64,000 nt of DNA, from positions 761,003 through 825,002 of the forward strand of contig VZSF01010491.1 in the NCBI GenBank assembly GCA_013398295.1. The letters run 5' to 3'. The translations under genes and the position numbers were made by a program. This DNA is from Chionis minor (lineage: Eukaryota; Chordata; Aves; Charadriiformes; Chionididae). Shown in pieces: positions 13,651 through 34,300 of the stretch (its first letter is position 1; every line of letters starts with the position of its first letter). Under the pieces are notes generated by a model. It did not search any database, was not told the DNA's origin, and worked only from the letters and a program-made list of their open reading frames with translations.

Positions 13651-13811
13651 GGGTGAAGAAGTAGAGAAAGACTTTTTGAATGCTGGGAATGGAGCAGGGA
13701 AGATCACAGGAGATACGGAATAAGCATTTCAGGCTTCAGGGTGAAGCACTGCAAGTTTGGATTCAATGGCAGAGGCAGGACGTGCTAAGGCATCCTATTC
13801 TCTAAAGCCTG

Positions 13812-13826
13812 TTTTTTTTTTTTTTT
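13812..13826. repeat. T15 homopolymer
   Basis: An uninterrupted run of 15 T, about 160 bp to the right of the CR1 fragment. No target-site duplication or retroposed gene body is evident beside it. Confidence 0.85.
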
Positions 13827-15030
13827 ATAAACATCTCTTTCATGCTGATTCAGAGCACATATCTTATTTTAGATTCCTTCTGAACTGCAAATCATGAACA
13901 AACTGCAACTGGGAACACTGAGACATGCTGTTTCGAAAACAAAACAGAGGCAGCTCGCAAAATGCCTGTGGCTGAATGAGCCAGGTTGTGGATTAACTGT
14001 GCCACGGATAAAGAGATCCAGCACAGAGCCAAAATCAGGCTGGAAAGACTTACTAGCTCAAATGCAGTGCCATTCAAATGCAGTTATGACAAACAGTTTC
14101 AGGCATAACTTGAGCCTAGCAGCAGGTTAGTGGCTTCCACATAAGCCTTGCCAGCCTCAAATAGCTGCATGTAGCACCAACACTGCGATCCCGGTATTGG
14201 CAAGCACAGTGGCTCAACAAAGTCAGCTCGGGCTGCCTGCCAGGCCTGTTGGACTCAGGCTGGCTCTTACATGGTATTTGGGTGTCTACGCCATCCTCCT
14301 GGGTACACTGTGTTCTGCAAGGGTTTATTAGTTCCACTGAACAACTGAAGCACATTGGCTCTGTGCGTAGGAGCAACTTCCCGCACCTGAGCCATCCCAG
14401 CTCCCACAGCACGGGCAGGCAAAGCAGAAACACGCCCACGTGGCCTCCGCACAAGCTAGCCCAGTCTGGCAACATCAGCGCTATGCTCATGCATAAATAA
14501 ACTAACTCTTCTGCTCCTTCTCCTTCCCAGTATAGCTCCGACTATCTGTATATCCAGATACCCTAATCCCTCTGCTGCTGCTCCCACCATATCAGGTACC
14601 ACAGAGCTGACTGCAAACCGCTTACAGCTCCAGCAGTTGTTGAGGGAAACACAACCATGAAACTTCTAAGAACAACAACAATGTGAAAACCACCAAGCCA
14701 TTGCGATTCCAGAACAGTCTTCCCAAGGAATAGCAAAGTCTAACAAAACAACAGAAAAATCCAACTGGTTTTGAACTGGAGCTTTCTCAGTTGATGGAAG
14801 GGATTCTATAATACAGTATTTGCAACAGCAGGGAACCAAACACAACTGCAGGAGGTCCCTGCCAGTCCCGTGTTCCTGAAATAAAAGCAGAAAGCATCCA
14901 CCAACAACGAAGCCCTACACCATTGCTTGACATGTTTAAACAAATTATTGTAAAGGGCCTTAAATGCTAAGACAGAAAACCTCACACATTAACAAGTGAT
15001 AAAACCTACTTATAGTAAGCACGACCTTAC

Positions 15031-15132
15031 CAGGCATTCTAGTAAGCGAGCAGGGCGAGCAATAACTATCAGGATTTTTCGGACAAGTTGCTTAATAAAT
15101 GCCATTTCTCCACTTTCTGATCGCTCTTGAGC
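15031..15132 (-). CDS. MAST4: MAST4 exon, helix [20 protein letters not shown] of DUF1908 (window exon 7 of 10)
   Basis: The exon has 102 nt and 34 codons, phase 0 at both ends. It reads [20 protein letters not shown] followed by [14 protein letters not shown]. The hydrophobic [19 protein letters not shown] helix is a signature of the MAST pre-kinase domain, and the form with [10 protein letters not shown] fits MAST4 as I recall it. The acceptor is tctttcag at 15134-15133 and the donor is GCCTG|GTAAGG after 15031. Together with the two neighbouring exons it completes the helical bundle. It is symmetric, like the preceding exon. Confidence 0.96.
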
Positions 15133-18113
15133 CTGAAAGATAAAAATAAAATTGTAACAACACAAACCACATTTGATGCACTACTCAGCAAAGTGTATAT
15201 GATATTTGGAACACCTTTGAGTGTTTGAAGCATGTACTTGAGACAAGCAGGACACTAATTTCAAGGTGCCAGCAGAAATAACAAGGATTTGAGCGATGCT
15301 GTAATTTCAAATTGAAGTAATCCCATTTGTACAATTCTAACACTGTAACAACAAAATAAAAGTGCCTAAAATGGACAGAATAACACCTTTTTTTTAAAAA
15401 AAAACCTAATACACTATTATTAACATCAGCTTTGCAAAAGGGACTACATTCCAGTATGACATATATCTCTCTACATGTACAGTTGTGTGTCTCAATTTCT
15501 TAATAATTTCAGGATGAAATGAAAACTGACCTAAATAATATTAATAAACATAAGCAACATCCATGACAAATTGATACCGATTCCCTAAAATGACAGTGAC
15601 AAATATACATATAACGTATACCTGCAGAGGACCTCCATATATAGGTACACATAGAAAGGAAGGTCATAAAAAATTGAATTCTAAAAAGATTACAACAAAG
15701 GGGGGGAAATGCTATAAAAGAATATATAGAGAAAAATATTTCTAGAAGGTTTGATAACATTTGCACAATGGTCTGAACTGCATTTCAAATTTCTTTCAAA
15801 TGTTCCCCTCCACGAAAGAATTATGCAATTTAAAAGATGCTATGAATGCAAAGAAACCGTATCATCCTCCTTCTGATTAAAATATAGTAATAGCATTTCA
15901 ATCAAATATCAAAGCATTTCTTTGTTCTGAATAGTAAAAACTGTAGACTTTTTCATGATCTCTTGCTTTTTCAAAATCACAACAGAATTAAGAAATAACA
16001 TTTTTAAAGTGATTAATATGGACAAATAAGTACTTTTCATACAATAGCTATCTTATATTTCTGAAGTAAAAAAAAAGTATGAAAATATGTAGCTACCTAT
16101 TGCTCTTAATATAAGCACTACAATTTAAAAAAAAACACCAAATATCTGAGAAGAATTACTCTGTGAAGTTTAAACAAGGGAAAAAGAAAAAAGGCACAAA
16201 CCCAATCTAGCATCCTGCAATAGGTTTCAGAAGAACCTTAACTGGACACAAGAATTTGTGTCCTGCACACTATCAACCAAGCCCAAAGAAAACACTCTTG
16301 TAAAAAAAACACCGATCTATTTTTAATCATGAGCAAAATTCAAACCACTTTCGTATGGTTTTCCGAAAACTCAGGTGCATATGTGAACATGTTACATTTA
16401 AGAGGGACGAAGCAGGAAAGCATTCAGGTCCACCTAACCTCGACCTTAAATTATAAATATGCTGGTTGAACCATGCTGCTAAAACCTCAAGGGAGTCCTT
16501 CCCTCATTATGCAAAGTAATCACAATGTGCCAAGTAGTGGTAGGAGATGTAGCTTTCTACTGAGCGTTGCAGCTGGAAAGTGACAACAAATGAATCACAT
16601 GAATCCAAAGCATAACTGACTGCCCATAATCAAGTTGTGCAAAAAGAAAGTTCTCTTACTGTCATACCATGCTATGAACTGGTATTACACAGTTGGGTCA
16701 AAAGCTAAAGTCTGAATATTTTCAACTGTTAAGTTTCTGCAAAACAGGAAATTTTTACAAAACAATGAACCATCATAGAACATGACAAAACAAGTGTTTC
16801 CGGTTTTTTTTTTTAGTAACACGCTGCTTTATAAGCACATTAGACAATAACTTGCTAGAGTGGGTTTCTTTTAGTGGGTGTGAAGTGATCAGTGAACATG
16901 TACTCTAAGCACTACTTACTGTGTAGCCATTTTAAGGGATATATTGTTAACAGTGATTAACAGTGGTTCGGTAAATCTTAACTTAGACATGTTTCCTTGT
17001 ATTTTGACGTTACCACTAGCACCCATAATTCACAGTCAGACATATCCAGTCAACTGGCCAACTCTGCTTGCACTTTGGTATCATAAAAATGTGAGTATTT
17101 CACAAGAAGGTCACTAGTTTGAACTTCCTTTTAACTAGTGCGCAAGCAAAATACTATGTATTTTCTCTGTTTGAAAAATAGGGGTTGAATTATCCAGAAA
17201 TAAATCACTGACGTTTTGCATTCCTTTATGAAGAGAAAAAGTCAAAATACAGTAATTACAGGAAACTTATTTACTGAATAGAAGTTAACCAAAATGTAGC
17301 ATAGAAAAAAAAAATCAACCAAAACTTTAAGAAACTGCTCCATCATTCAAAGGAAAGCAGAAGACAAGACATAAATTAGGACAGACATGATATCTTCACC
17401 TCTCAGTTGGAAAATTTCAAATCAATATCAAATCCGCTGGTCCATCACATGAATTTTGCCTCATAATGTGCCACACAAACAAATGAGTACATCACATGCT
17501 GTACTCATTGTCCTAAAAATGACACATTCATAAACTCCAGTGACTTTATACCATAGCGCACTTATTTTGTCAAGTTCCAAGTTCTTTATTCATTTAGCTG
17601 ATTATTCTACGGAAGTTTCAACACTTTCAGAAATTACATTATTTCTGTTACTAAACAGTTTAATTATGAAAGGAATATTATAAATATTTAAATAATTAAA
17701 TAATCTCTAGCTAATGGAAAGCTAAGGGTTGCTGTCTGCTTTCTCAACACAGCAGGCAATTAGTAGGGTTGATAAAGTGGAAAGTGTGTATGTTTCCTCA
17801 TTTCCTCAGTAAATGGAATAGCAAGCTTCCTCATTTAGGGCTTACGCACACACTTCTGTAAGCAATTCATAACTTGCACTGCATGACAAAATTCTGCTGC
17901 TTCTAAAATCTTTACAACCCATCCACTCTAGACTAGTACACTAGGATGCGTTATAGTCTTTGTAGTGTTCATTACATAGAGTAAAACTGCTATGAATACC
18001 ACTTCCACAATTATTTGAGTAAACAGTCATGATTATTTCAGGACAATAACTCTTAGGCAAACAGATTTAATCAATTTTTCAAGGAAACATAACAACAGTT
18101 TCAAAGCACATAC
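15133..18113 (-). other. MAST4: MAST4 intron, 2,981 bp
   Basis: GT-AG intron, phase 0, strongly AT-rich. I see no repeat family, RNA gene or additional exon in it. Confidence 0.85.
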
Positions 18114-18323
18114 CTCCTGTAGCAATTTGTCTAATTTCTGCTGTAATTCAAGGAAGTATCGTGACGTGATAAGGCCCTGGTGGGATTTATCCAAACAATC
18201 TCGAGCCAGTTCTGTGATCTGATGGTGGGTAAAACTGAGCACTCCATCTGCCAGGGGAAGGACATTCTCTGGAGAATGATTTGTTATAATGTCCCGAAGC
18301 CTCTCTTCCATCTGAGCTGTCGC
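18114..18323 (-). CDS. MAST4: MAST4 exon, core of DUF1908 helical pre-kinase domain (window exon 6 of 10)
   Basis: This is the largest exon here, 210 nt or 70 codons, phase 0 at both ends. It begins [20 protein letters not shown], continues [20 protein letters not shown] and [20 protein letters not shown], and ends [10 protein letters not shown]. These residues are diagnostic for the MAST-specific helical domain (Pfam DUF1908), a bundle of helices N-terminal to the AGC-type kinase domain. The acceptor is gtctatag at 18325-18324 and the donor is GGAG|GTATGT after 18114. The open frame runs on beyond the donor into the intron, but that extension ([10 protein letters not shown]...) is not family sequence. 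The exon is symmetric, so skipping it would delete 70 residues without a frameshift. Confidence 0.97.
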
Positions 18324-19688
18324 CTATAGACAAATAGATAACCCAAAACATTAAATCAGCTTTACAGGAAACTAACAGCCTCAAAGCTCATTTCTGATTC
18401 TGGGACATTTCTGTACTGTTTAAGAAGTTACCTAGCTGGAATGCATGAAATGACTGCAAAAAGCAGGCAAACAGAAAGGCAAAGTGACAGATGAAGTTTC
18501 GCCACAACACCAGTGCAGAAAAGCAAGCATTACTGTTCTGCTATGCAGATTCTCACCTTTGTCTGCCACTGGTGATTAACTGTGCACTAACCTTGTGATG
18601 ATCACTAAACAGAACTAAAGGAACAGCCATGACTGTAAAACTGGAAGTCCAAGTCAAAGTCAAAATAATTTAAAAAAAAAGAGAACTCAAGGGAGGTTAC
18701 TTTGTTCTGCCAGAAATGGAGATGCTACAGACCAGCGTATCTTCCTTCCTTTCATACAGGTTATACCATGAAAGTATTTCACTGGGCAGAGTCTGAATGA
18801 ACACTGACTGATTAAACGCACCACAAGCTCACAGGTCCTGCCAGGTATGTCTGCAGGTTGCTAGATGTGTCTGTTTCACAGAACCAACTGCCTGGTTCTC
18901 ACAAAACTGCAGATGCTTAAAAAACCCCTCAAAGATATTTTTATCATTAAAAAGTAATCCCACACCTCTTAGGTTGTATCTCAAACACTGAAATGAGTGG
19001 ATTATTCCACACTTCAGATTGCTGCCTAGTAGCTCTGCAAACCCTGACAAATCTATGAACAAATTTCTTCTATTTTTTAGGCATTTTTGGAACAGCATCA
19101 ACTTTACCTTATTTTATTTTCCAGGGGTCATCAAAATCCTAGGAACAATCAAGAGTGCAGTGCTCTGAGCTACACACCTGCACCTAGGAAGCTGTTTCTC
19201 TCTCAGACCCCTGAATAAAGCAGCAATGTATCCTCATTTAGTATCACACAGTCAAACCCCCTTAAGTCTGATCTTCACAATTAAAATAAATATGTGTGGG
19301 AAAGGGAACAAATGTTACTAAAAGAAGGAATGGGCAGGTACATCAGCAGATGCTGCAGAAACTATTTTTGGTTTACTAATTCAGTATACATTTGCCCCAA
19401 ATACACACCACCTATTGAAATTGGATGTCCCATCGGTTTCCAATCAGCAGAATATATTACCAGCATGATTCATTTCAAAACCAGTTCAGCAGCTTGGGCA
19501 AATGAATGTCCGGTTCTCAGCAGGGATTTTCTTTATTGTGATTTTATCTTTGTAATAAGAGCTTGGTGATGCTTTATGAAATCCATTACAGGGTTGGATC
19601 ATTAGTTCCCATAACAAAAACATCACTTACTTAAAACCTACGTAGCCTATCAATTTAGATACTGAGTATCTTAAAAATAATTCATTAC
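18324..19688 (-). other. MAST4: MAST4 intron, 1,365 bp
   Basis: Shortest complete intron in the window; GT-AG, phase 0. It has no recognisable repeat. Open frames of about 90 codons at 18829-19101 (minus) and 19294-19569 (plus, ending in the intron) show no family motif. Confidence 0.85.
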
Positions 19689-19764
19689 CTTTGGGAACCT
19701 TTCTTTGTAGACGTGGTTCATCATAATTATTTCATTGTCACAGCAGGAAGGAGAACGTCCAGGG
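19689..19764 (-). CDS. MAST4: MAST4 exon, [20 protein letters not shown] segment (window exon 5 of 10)
   Basis: A single C completes the split Ser (AG|C), then 25 codons read [20 protein letters not shown] followed by ERFPK. This is the conserved MAST sequence that leads into the helical bundle. The acceptor is gcttgcag at 19766-19765. The donor CAAAG|GTAATG after 19689 is weaker than the others, because it lacks the usual G at +5. Length is 76 nt, entering in phase 2 and leaving in phase 0. Skipping this exon alone would break the frame; skipping it together with the preceding 158-nt exon would keep it. Confidence 0.95.
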
Positions 19765-22334
19765 CTGCAAGCAAAGCAAATTATCCCTTTAAACTTGTCT
19801 CAGCATGAACTACAATAATTATATTTTTGTACAGTTTATTTGCAACAAAAAGTCAACATAGGCTTCATTGGAAAAGTATTCTCTCATCAGCGGTATACTT
19901 GGTTCCTTTCTGCTATTTCTGATGAGGCCCTAAAGACTGTTTCATGTGCTTTGACATCTGTTTGTAACTACACTTCAGGCAGTTTTGCAACACTTGTGAG
20001 CATCACCTTTTTCTCAGAAGGGCAACAGAGATACATTTTACTGTCAATTACGGCTATACCTGCCCCTTTGAGGGTTGCATACAAGCAGAATAGCAAGACC
20101 TGACCAAGAACTCTGTTAGATACAAGTGAAAAAGTTGAGAAGAGCAAGTCTTGTGTTTTTTTTTTTAAACAAATAATTAAAAAAAATCAAAACAATCTAT
20201 TTTCAATCTGACCAGCAGATAAAGGCAGTAACTTCCTACAAATACTGCTATACATATGCATGAATTCTATCAATGCTGGTGTATTGCGCCTGTAAAAAAT
20301 GCATGCGACTTGCAGGAAAACAATCCAAAAAAGGTACCCATGGCCTCAGCTAACCTACAAAACTGCCTTTTGCTATCATGACTCTCATTGTCTGTTATAA
20401 ATTCCTTTGAAAAATCTCCACCTGATTTTCCTGGGTTGCTGACACTGGTCTAAAAGATGTGCAACAGTAAAAAGACTCCACAAAGTGGATGCTGTCTTCT
20501 AGAAGTGACTTTATTACTGTGTACACAGGGGCTTCTTGCATGAGCAGAAAAACTGGCTTTTGGCTTTCTCAAAGGGCAAAACTGAACACTAACATTCGTC
20601 CCAACATATCACAATGATGGGTCCTTTAACTGATATGGACAATCTGTTACTGATTCACAGGCAAATCCCTTGAGGACAGGGTAGGTACGTAATTTCATTA
20701 CAACACTTCTGCTGCCTAATCCCCTGTCTGAAAACGCTTGGCTCTTGTTTCTCCCCTGGAGGGTTTGTGCAAATTCTGTAAGTTCAAATGGAAAGTTTTA
20801 ATTTTTAAGTGTTAAAAGCATAACAAATTGAAAAAAATCAAAGATGTGGCAAGAAATACAATACAGCTTCAATCTGTAATCTTCTAATGAAGAAAAGGGA
20901 TTTTTTTTCTTAGTAATTGTTGTGCACTTTCAAGTAGGTGGCAACCACATTTAACACAATAGTCTACACAGATTTTTTTAAAATAAAATAATCAAAAAGC
21001 AGAGTTAAAATACATTGCACTAAAAAACTCAATCCTTAGGATCTGTATACCTGTGAAACTAGTTTTAAACTTTTGAAAGGATCAATATGACAATTAGAAA
21101 TACAATACTCCCTTTTTTTCCTTCTAGTTCTTGAAAACTTACCCATAAAATTCATCTGCATTTTCCAAACCTAAACTGTTCTGAAAGTTTAGAACTGATC
21201 TTGGATAAAACACAAACAGCCCCTACATACAAAATGCAAAGACATAGTCTGTGGGAAATAAGAAACTGAAGTTCATCTTGATTAAAGAAAATAAGAGTGC
21301 ACATCCCCCTGCCCAACTATTTGTTCTTTACCATGTTTCTTTCCAGATAGTTCTAGGATAGAAATACATTTTGAATTAGTTTCGCAAATAAAGACTTTAT
21401 TCTGTGAACAGTTTGAACTCTGGAAGAGAACCAGTGCTACAGTCAAAACCATGACGACTAGCTCATCAAGACAGTTCATGTGGGTTAGTTGCCTTCATTA
21501 AGGCATAGCTCACAACATTAACCACTGAAGTACGCCATGATCAAGCCAGGAGCAAGAATTTAAAAAGACTGTTTGTAACATGAGCCAGCAGTGTGCCCAG
21601 GTAGCCATGAAGGCCAACGGCCTCTTGGCTTGTATGAAGAATAGTGTGTCCAGAAGGAGCCGGGAAGCGACTACACCCCTGTACGCAGCACTGGTGAGGC
21701 CCCACCTCAAGTGCTGTGTTCAGTTTTAGGCAATACAGGAGGGACACTGAGGTGCTGGAGCGTGTCCAGAGAAGGGCAACGAAGCTGGTGAGGGGTCTGG
21801 AGAACAAGTCTCATGAGAAGCGGCTGAGAGAACTGGGGTTGTTTAGCCCGGAGAAAACGTGAGAGGATACCTCATCACTCTCTACAGCTACCTGAAAGGA
21901 GGTTGTAGAGAGATGGACGTTGATCTCTTTTCCCAAGTAGCAACTGATAGGACAGGAGGAAACGGCCTCAAGTTACACCAGGGGAGGTTTAGATTGGATA
22001 CTACAAAAAACTTCTTCACTGAAAGGGATGCCAAGCATTGGGAGAGGCTGCCCAGGGAACTGGTGGATCGCCATCCCTGGAGGTATTTAAAAGACAGGTA
22101 GACGTGGTGCTTAGAGACGTGGTTTAGGGGGTGTGAGGTTTATGGTTGGATTTGATGATCTTAAAGGTCTCTTCCAACCCAAGTGACTCTCTGATTCAGC
22201 CTCAGATGTATACTTCTTGTATTACGCTTCAGCAAGTTCAAGAATAGTGAATGCTCCCCGCAGTGTACGAAACCATGACGTTCCAGAACACGTGAATTGA
22301 GATCCAACCCCTATTACCAGATAGGCAAACTCAC
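19765..22334 (-). other. MAST4: MAST4 intron, 2,570 bp, with an antisense CR1
   Basis: GT-AG intron splitting a Ser codon (phase 2). The donor-proximal part carries a CR1 3' fragment on the opposite strand at about 21535-22197. The remainder is AT-rich unique sequence. Confidence 0.85.
21535..22197 (+). mobile_element. CR1 LINE 3' fragment, plus strand
   Basis: This is a degenerate, 5'-truncated CR1 non-LTR retrotransposon copy. It contains the typical CR1 end-of-ORF2 sequence: a block around 21575-21700 resembling the final reverse-transcriptase region ([24 protein letters not shown]), then gtgctggagcgtgtccagag at about 21751, and a frame reading [20 protein letters not shown] with later RLPRELVD. 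The 3' end reads gatcttaaaggtctcttcca followed by acc, the usual CR1 tail region. A stop at gtgagagg (about 21860) and other changes break the reading frame, so it is inactive. It lies antisense to MAST4. The left boundary is approximate. Confidence 0.93.
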
Positions 22335-22492
22335 CTGAGACTTCGGGACCGAGGGCGCATTGCAGTGGTCCTGCACCTGTTATCAGTGGCAATGCTCTCA
22401 GTGGTACAGAAATGTTTAGACAAAAAATGTAGTTCATCAGGTGTTGGTTGGTATGGTAACTGGTGTAGCTTCTCTTGGGATGAGCAGGATGA
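22335..22492 (-). CDS. MAST4: MAST4 exon, entry to the helical pre-kinase region (window exon 4 of 10)
   Basis: The exon reads [20 protein letters not shown], then [20 protein letters not shown], then [12 protein letters not shown], ending with AG of a split Ser codon. This matches the MAST pattern [18 protein letters not shown] and the basic RPRSRSLSPGRSP motif that spans the next junction. The acceptor is gctcttgtag at 22494-22493, preceded by a pyrimidine tract; the donor is CTCAG|GTGAGT after 22335. Length is 158 nt: 52 codons in phase 0 plus 2 nt. The 3' end of a CR1 element lies 137 bp inside the following intron. The RTTAM stretch differs slightly from the mammalian form I recall, as expected for a less constrained loop. 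Confidence 0.95.
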
Positions 22493-31275
<8,783 letters not shown>

Positions 31276-31345
31276 CTTCGTGCAAAAGAAAAGTGGGCTG
31301 AGGCACTGGGAGAAAAATTCCTAGGGCTATCCTGAGGACTGTTTC
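31276..31345 (-). CDS. MAST4: MAST4 exon, Ser/Pro/Phe-rich segment (window exon 2 of 10)
   Basis: The exon translates to NSPQDSPRNFSPSASAHFSF followed by AR, a conserved MAST-family stretch directly after the AHAG end of the previous exon. The acceptor is ttccaacag at 31347-31346 and the donor is CGAAG|GTAAGA after 31276. Length is 70 nt: GA (completing Gly), 22 codons, and AG (completing Arg with G of the next exon). The phases therefore fit both neighbours. The intron side of the acceptor has a long pyrimidine-rich tract (the A-rich plus-strand stretch near 31381-31440). The segment is low-complexity and carries several Ser-Pro sites. It is part of the regulatory region upstream of the helical domain and has no catalytic role of its own. 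Confidence 0.94.
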
Positions 31346-34300
31346 CTGTTGGAAGCAATACACACAGAAAAAATTATTAGAGGAAAAACAAACAAATGAA
31401 AAACAAAACCAAAAAAACCCCAACCAACTAAAAACATACAGACATATTAATCCAAGCATTTCCAGGCAGGTTAGAAACTGATTTCATAATTTCTTTTCTC
31501 AAAGTCTCTGAGAAAATAAATTCTGGAATAGAATGTTATTCCAACTCACATTTCATTTATGTTTGATGTTTAGTTATCAGATTTTACAACTCATAGAAAA
31601 CCCTCTATTTAGTCCTTTAATTTTAGAATTCTCAAATTAGAGATTTAAAGTTGAAAAAGCCCAGTACATTAGCTTGAAAGAAATGTATTTTTAATTTCAG
31701 AAACACTGTGGGTTTTTTTTTTAAATCACACGAAACATTTGCAACATAGAAAAATCATGATCAGTGTTATTTAGCCTTTATACGAAGTCTCTACAGCATT
31801 TCCATGGGAATTTCATTGTGATTTTTTTCATTATTCATTTTTTTCCTAGCTCCAAAACAAACAAGCAGCTTGAAACGTTTTTCCCTTAGTCCTTTTAGAC
31901 CAAGGCATGGGAAGGCAACCACCCCCTGTGATAAGAAGCAGCAACTGCACATCGTGAACAGGTTTTAACTTCAGGGTCTGTTACTTCTTCATATTAAAGC
32001 ATCTGCCACCTCTGCCCCTCAGCACCTACAACTAGAGGAGACACAGTATCTGAAGAAGAAATCAAGATGACCCCTGGAAAAAAACAATCAATCAATACCA
32101 AACCAACAACAAAAACAAAACCCAAGACAAACAAACCAAACCAAGGTTTGATTTAAAGTAGCACTGGCATACATCTAGAAGTCAATCTTTTCTTTAATAG
32201 TGAACAGACTGCAACAATAATAGGTTAAAGAAAAAGTAGTGTATTTGTTGTAGCATTTTCTTTTTGGACATAAATAAGACTGCAACATTAAGCAACAGAT
32301 TAAAAAAGGCTCGGATGTACCCAGTTAGAATCAACATTTAATTTTTGTGGAGAAAATTACTACCTACGTGAGAAAAGGCCAATACAATTACAGTGAGTCC
32401 TTAAAAGGACGTTCAAGTGACCTTGATTTCTACTCAGTTTTTTGAATTAACATTGCATTTATTGTAGTGATGTCCTCTACAGATCCCATTAATTCTATAT
32501 GAGAAAGCATAGTGTAATCATGGAGCCATTAGGTACCAAACACAGAGAACACACACACACCCCACCACCTTTTTTTGGGGAGGTGGGGGAGGCTAGAAGC
32601 AGATGCAAAATGCTTTCCAAGCTGTGCTTAAATCACATCTTCTCAGCTGCTCTTCCCAAGGTCCAGAGAGATAAGGATTCCACTCTTGCTGGCCAATACC
32701 TCCAACCTTTTTTTGCCAGTTTATTTATCACAGATGAATTATGTCCTTCTGACATCTTCTCCTCCCCCTCAAGACCCCAGCTTCTTCATCACCCTTCAGG
32801 CACTTCTGAGGGCCTCGATAATTTCAAGGTGGCAAGGACTTGCATTCCCCTAAGGGGAAGCAGAGGGAATCTGAAGCTGCACATGTGGCAGAGATTACAA
32901 TCCTTACTTGGTGACCAACACAATTTATTCTTGTCCTGCGTGAACTGCAAACACCAAATTACTACAAGCAACAGTTCATTCAATTTAACAGCTAACTGGA
33001 TTTATTTTGCTGCTACCAGTGATATCAAGTCCCAAAAGGGCATATGGTTCCCTCCAGACTGAAGCAACATAGTGGAGATAAAATTCTGTGAGCAAACAAG
33101 TCAAACATCTGCTGTGCTCAGAAGACAAAAGGAAGTCTTGAGCAGACACACAAGGAGGTCTGGAGAAGTTGTATCCCTGATTAGAATAGATAAGGAAGTT
33201 GTGAAACCAGGTAGGAAACAGACAGAGCACACGCCTATACTGAATTCAACCAACAGGTACGGTGAGGAAGACTACTGACACCGCCAGAGGACCCTGGATG
33301 GACAAAAGTCAAGAACTTTTGCATATGTTAATATGTTCTCAGAAAAGACATAATTCTGGGAATTTATATGAATATGTACATTTTGAAAGTTCTGAAAGTA
33401 AGAGAATTCCGGGAAATTATATGAATATGGACATTTTGAAAGTTAATAAACGGAATAACCAAGCTTTGGACACACACGTTAGGTGGAAGTGATCCCCTGT
33501 GCGTCCAGTGCTGTAATAAGGAAAACTTCCAACAAGTCTTAGAGGGTCTTCCTGATCAGCTGACTTCTATGGTATCACCAGAGCTTATTTAATAAAGATA
33601 AGCTAAAAAAAAAAAAGAAAAAGTTGTAACACTGTGCAGATAAAACACGGTCACAAACTTTAGCTACTGCACTAGAAAAAATCAGCTCTAATTTTGAGTG
33701 TTTCATGTACTTAGGCAAGATAAAAAAAAGACAAAGAAGTTACCTTAAACTCTGGCAGAAAACAGAGAATTAAGCTTAATGTGATGAGGCGTAAACAGCT
33801 TTTCACAGGAAATAATTTGATAAACCAGCATATGGGGGTTTGTAAACAAATCCCTTTCCTTTGATATCTACTTTAAAGTTATATATGGATATATACACGT
33901 ATTAAACACACATCAAGGACATACCTAACTGTCCATCAGTTAGCCAGAACACACGCATACACTTCACAAAGAAGGAAAAATCACGGTGTAAGAATACAGT
34001 AATTTTATAGCTATTGCAGTGGCTTTGAGGAGACACAATGCTGCAGGCTACCTCCCTAGAATCAACAAAGATCACGTCCTTATGGACAAAACCTGAAGCA
34101 GTCAAAGTCTTACTCAGGAAGAGCATCAGATCCTGTTACTAGGAAAATAAATTTGCAAGTACTATTTCCAATAGCAGATGAGCTTTTAAAATAACAAAAC
34201 TGGTAAAGCCATATATGTAATACGTGGCTACTAAATCCTGCTGGTTTATCCAGAAGTCTAAGAACTCAGACAATCCGGGAAACAGAATGAAAGTCCAAAC

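Larger units (their letters stand above)
10496..15030 (-). other. MAST4: MAST4 intron, 4,535 bp, with a CR1 copy
   Basis: GT-AG intron, phase 0. It holds the alternating purine-pyrimidine stretch and palindrome near 12150-12220, a CR1 fragment at about 13273-13650, a T15 run at 13812-13826, and a more GC-rich patch at about 13900-14620 that is not a clear CpG island and has no recognised gene. Confidence 0.85.

Noticed and set aside
14116..14490. 124-codon minus-strand open frame in a GC-richer patch, with an overlapping plus-strand frame
   Set aside because: Overlapping open frames on both strands reflect fewer AT-rich stop codons there; no domain seen.
18033..18113. Continuation of the open frame past the exon 18323-18114 donor
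   Set aside because: Family similarity stops exactly at the GTATGT donor and the next exon resumes the conserved sequence in phase 0, so this is intron.
21541..22101. Several open frames on both strands considered as a small gene
   Set aside because: They lie inside the CR1 fragment; the plus-strand frame is the decayed CR1 ORF2 end and the minus-strand frames are its shadows.
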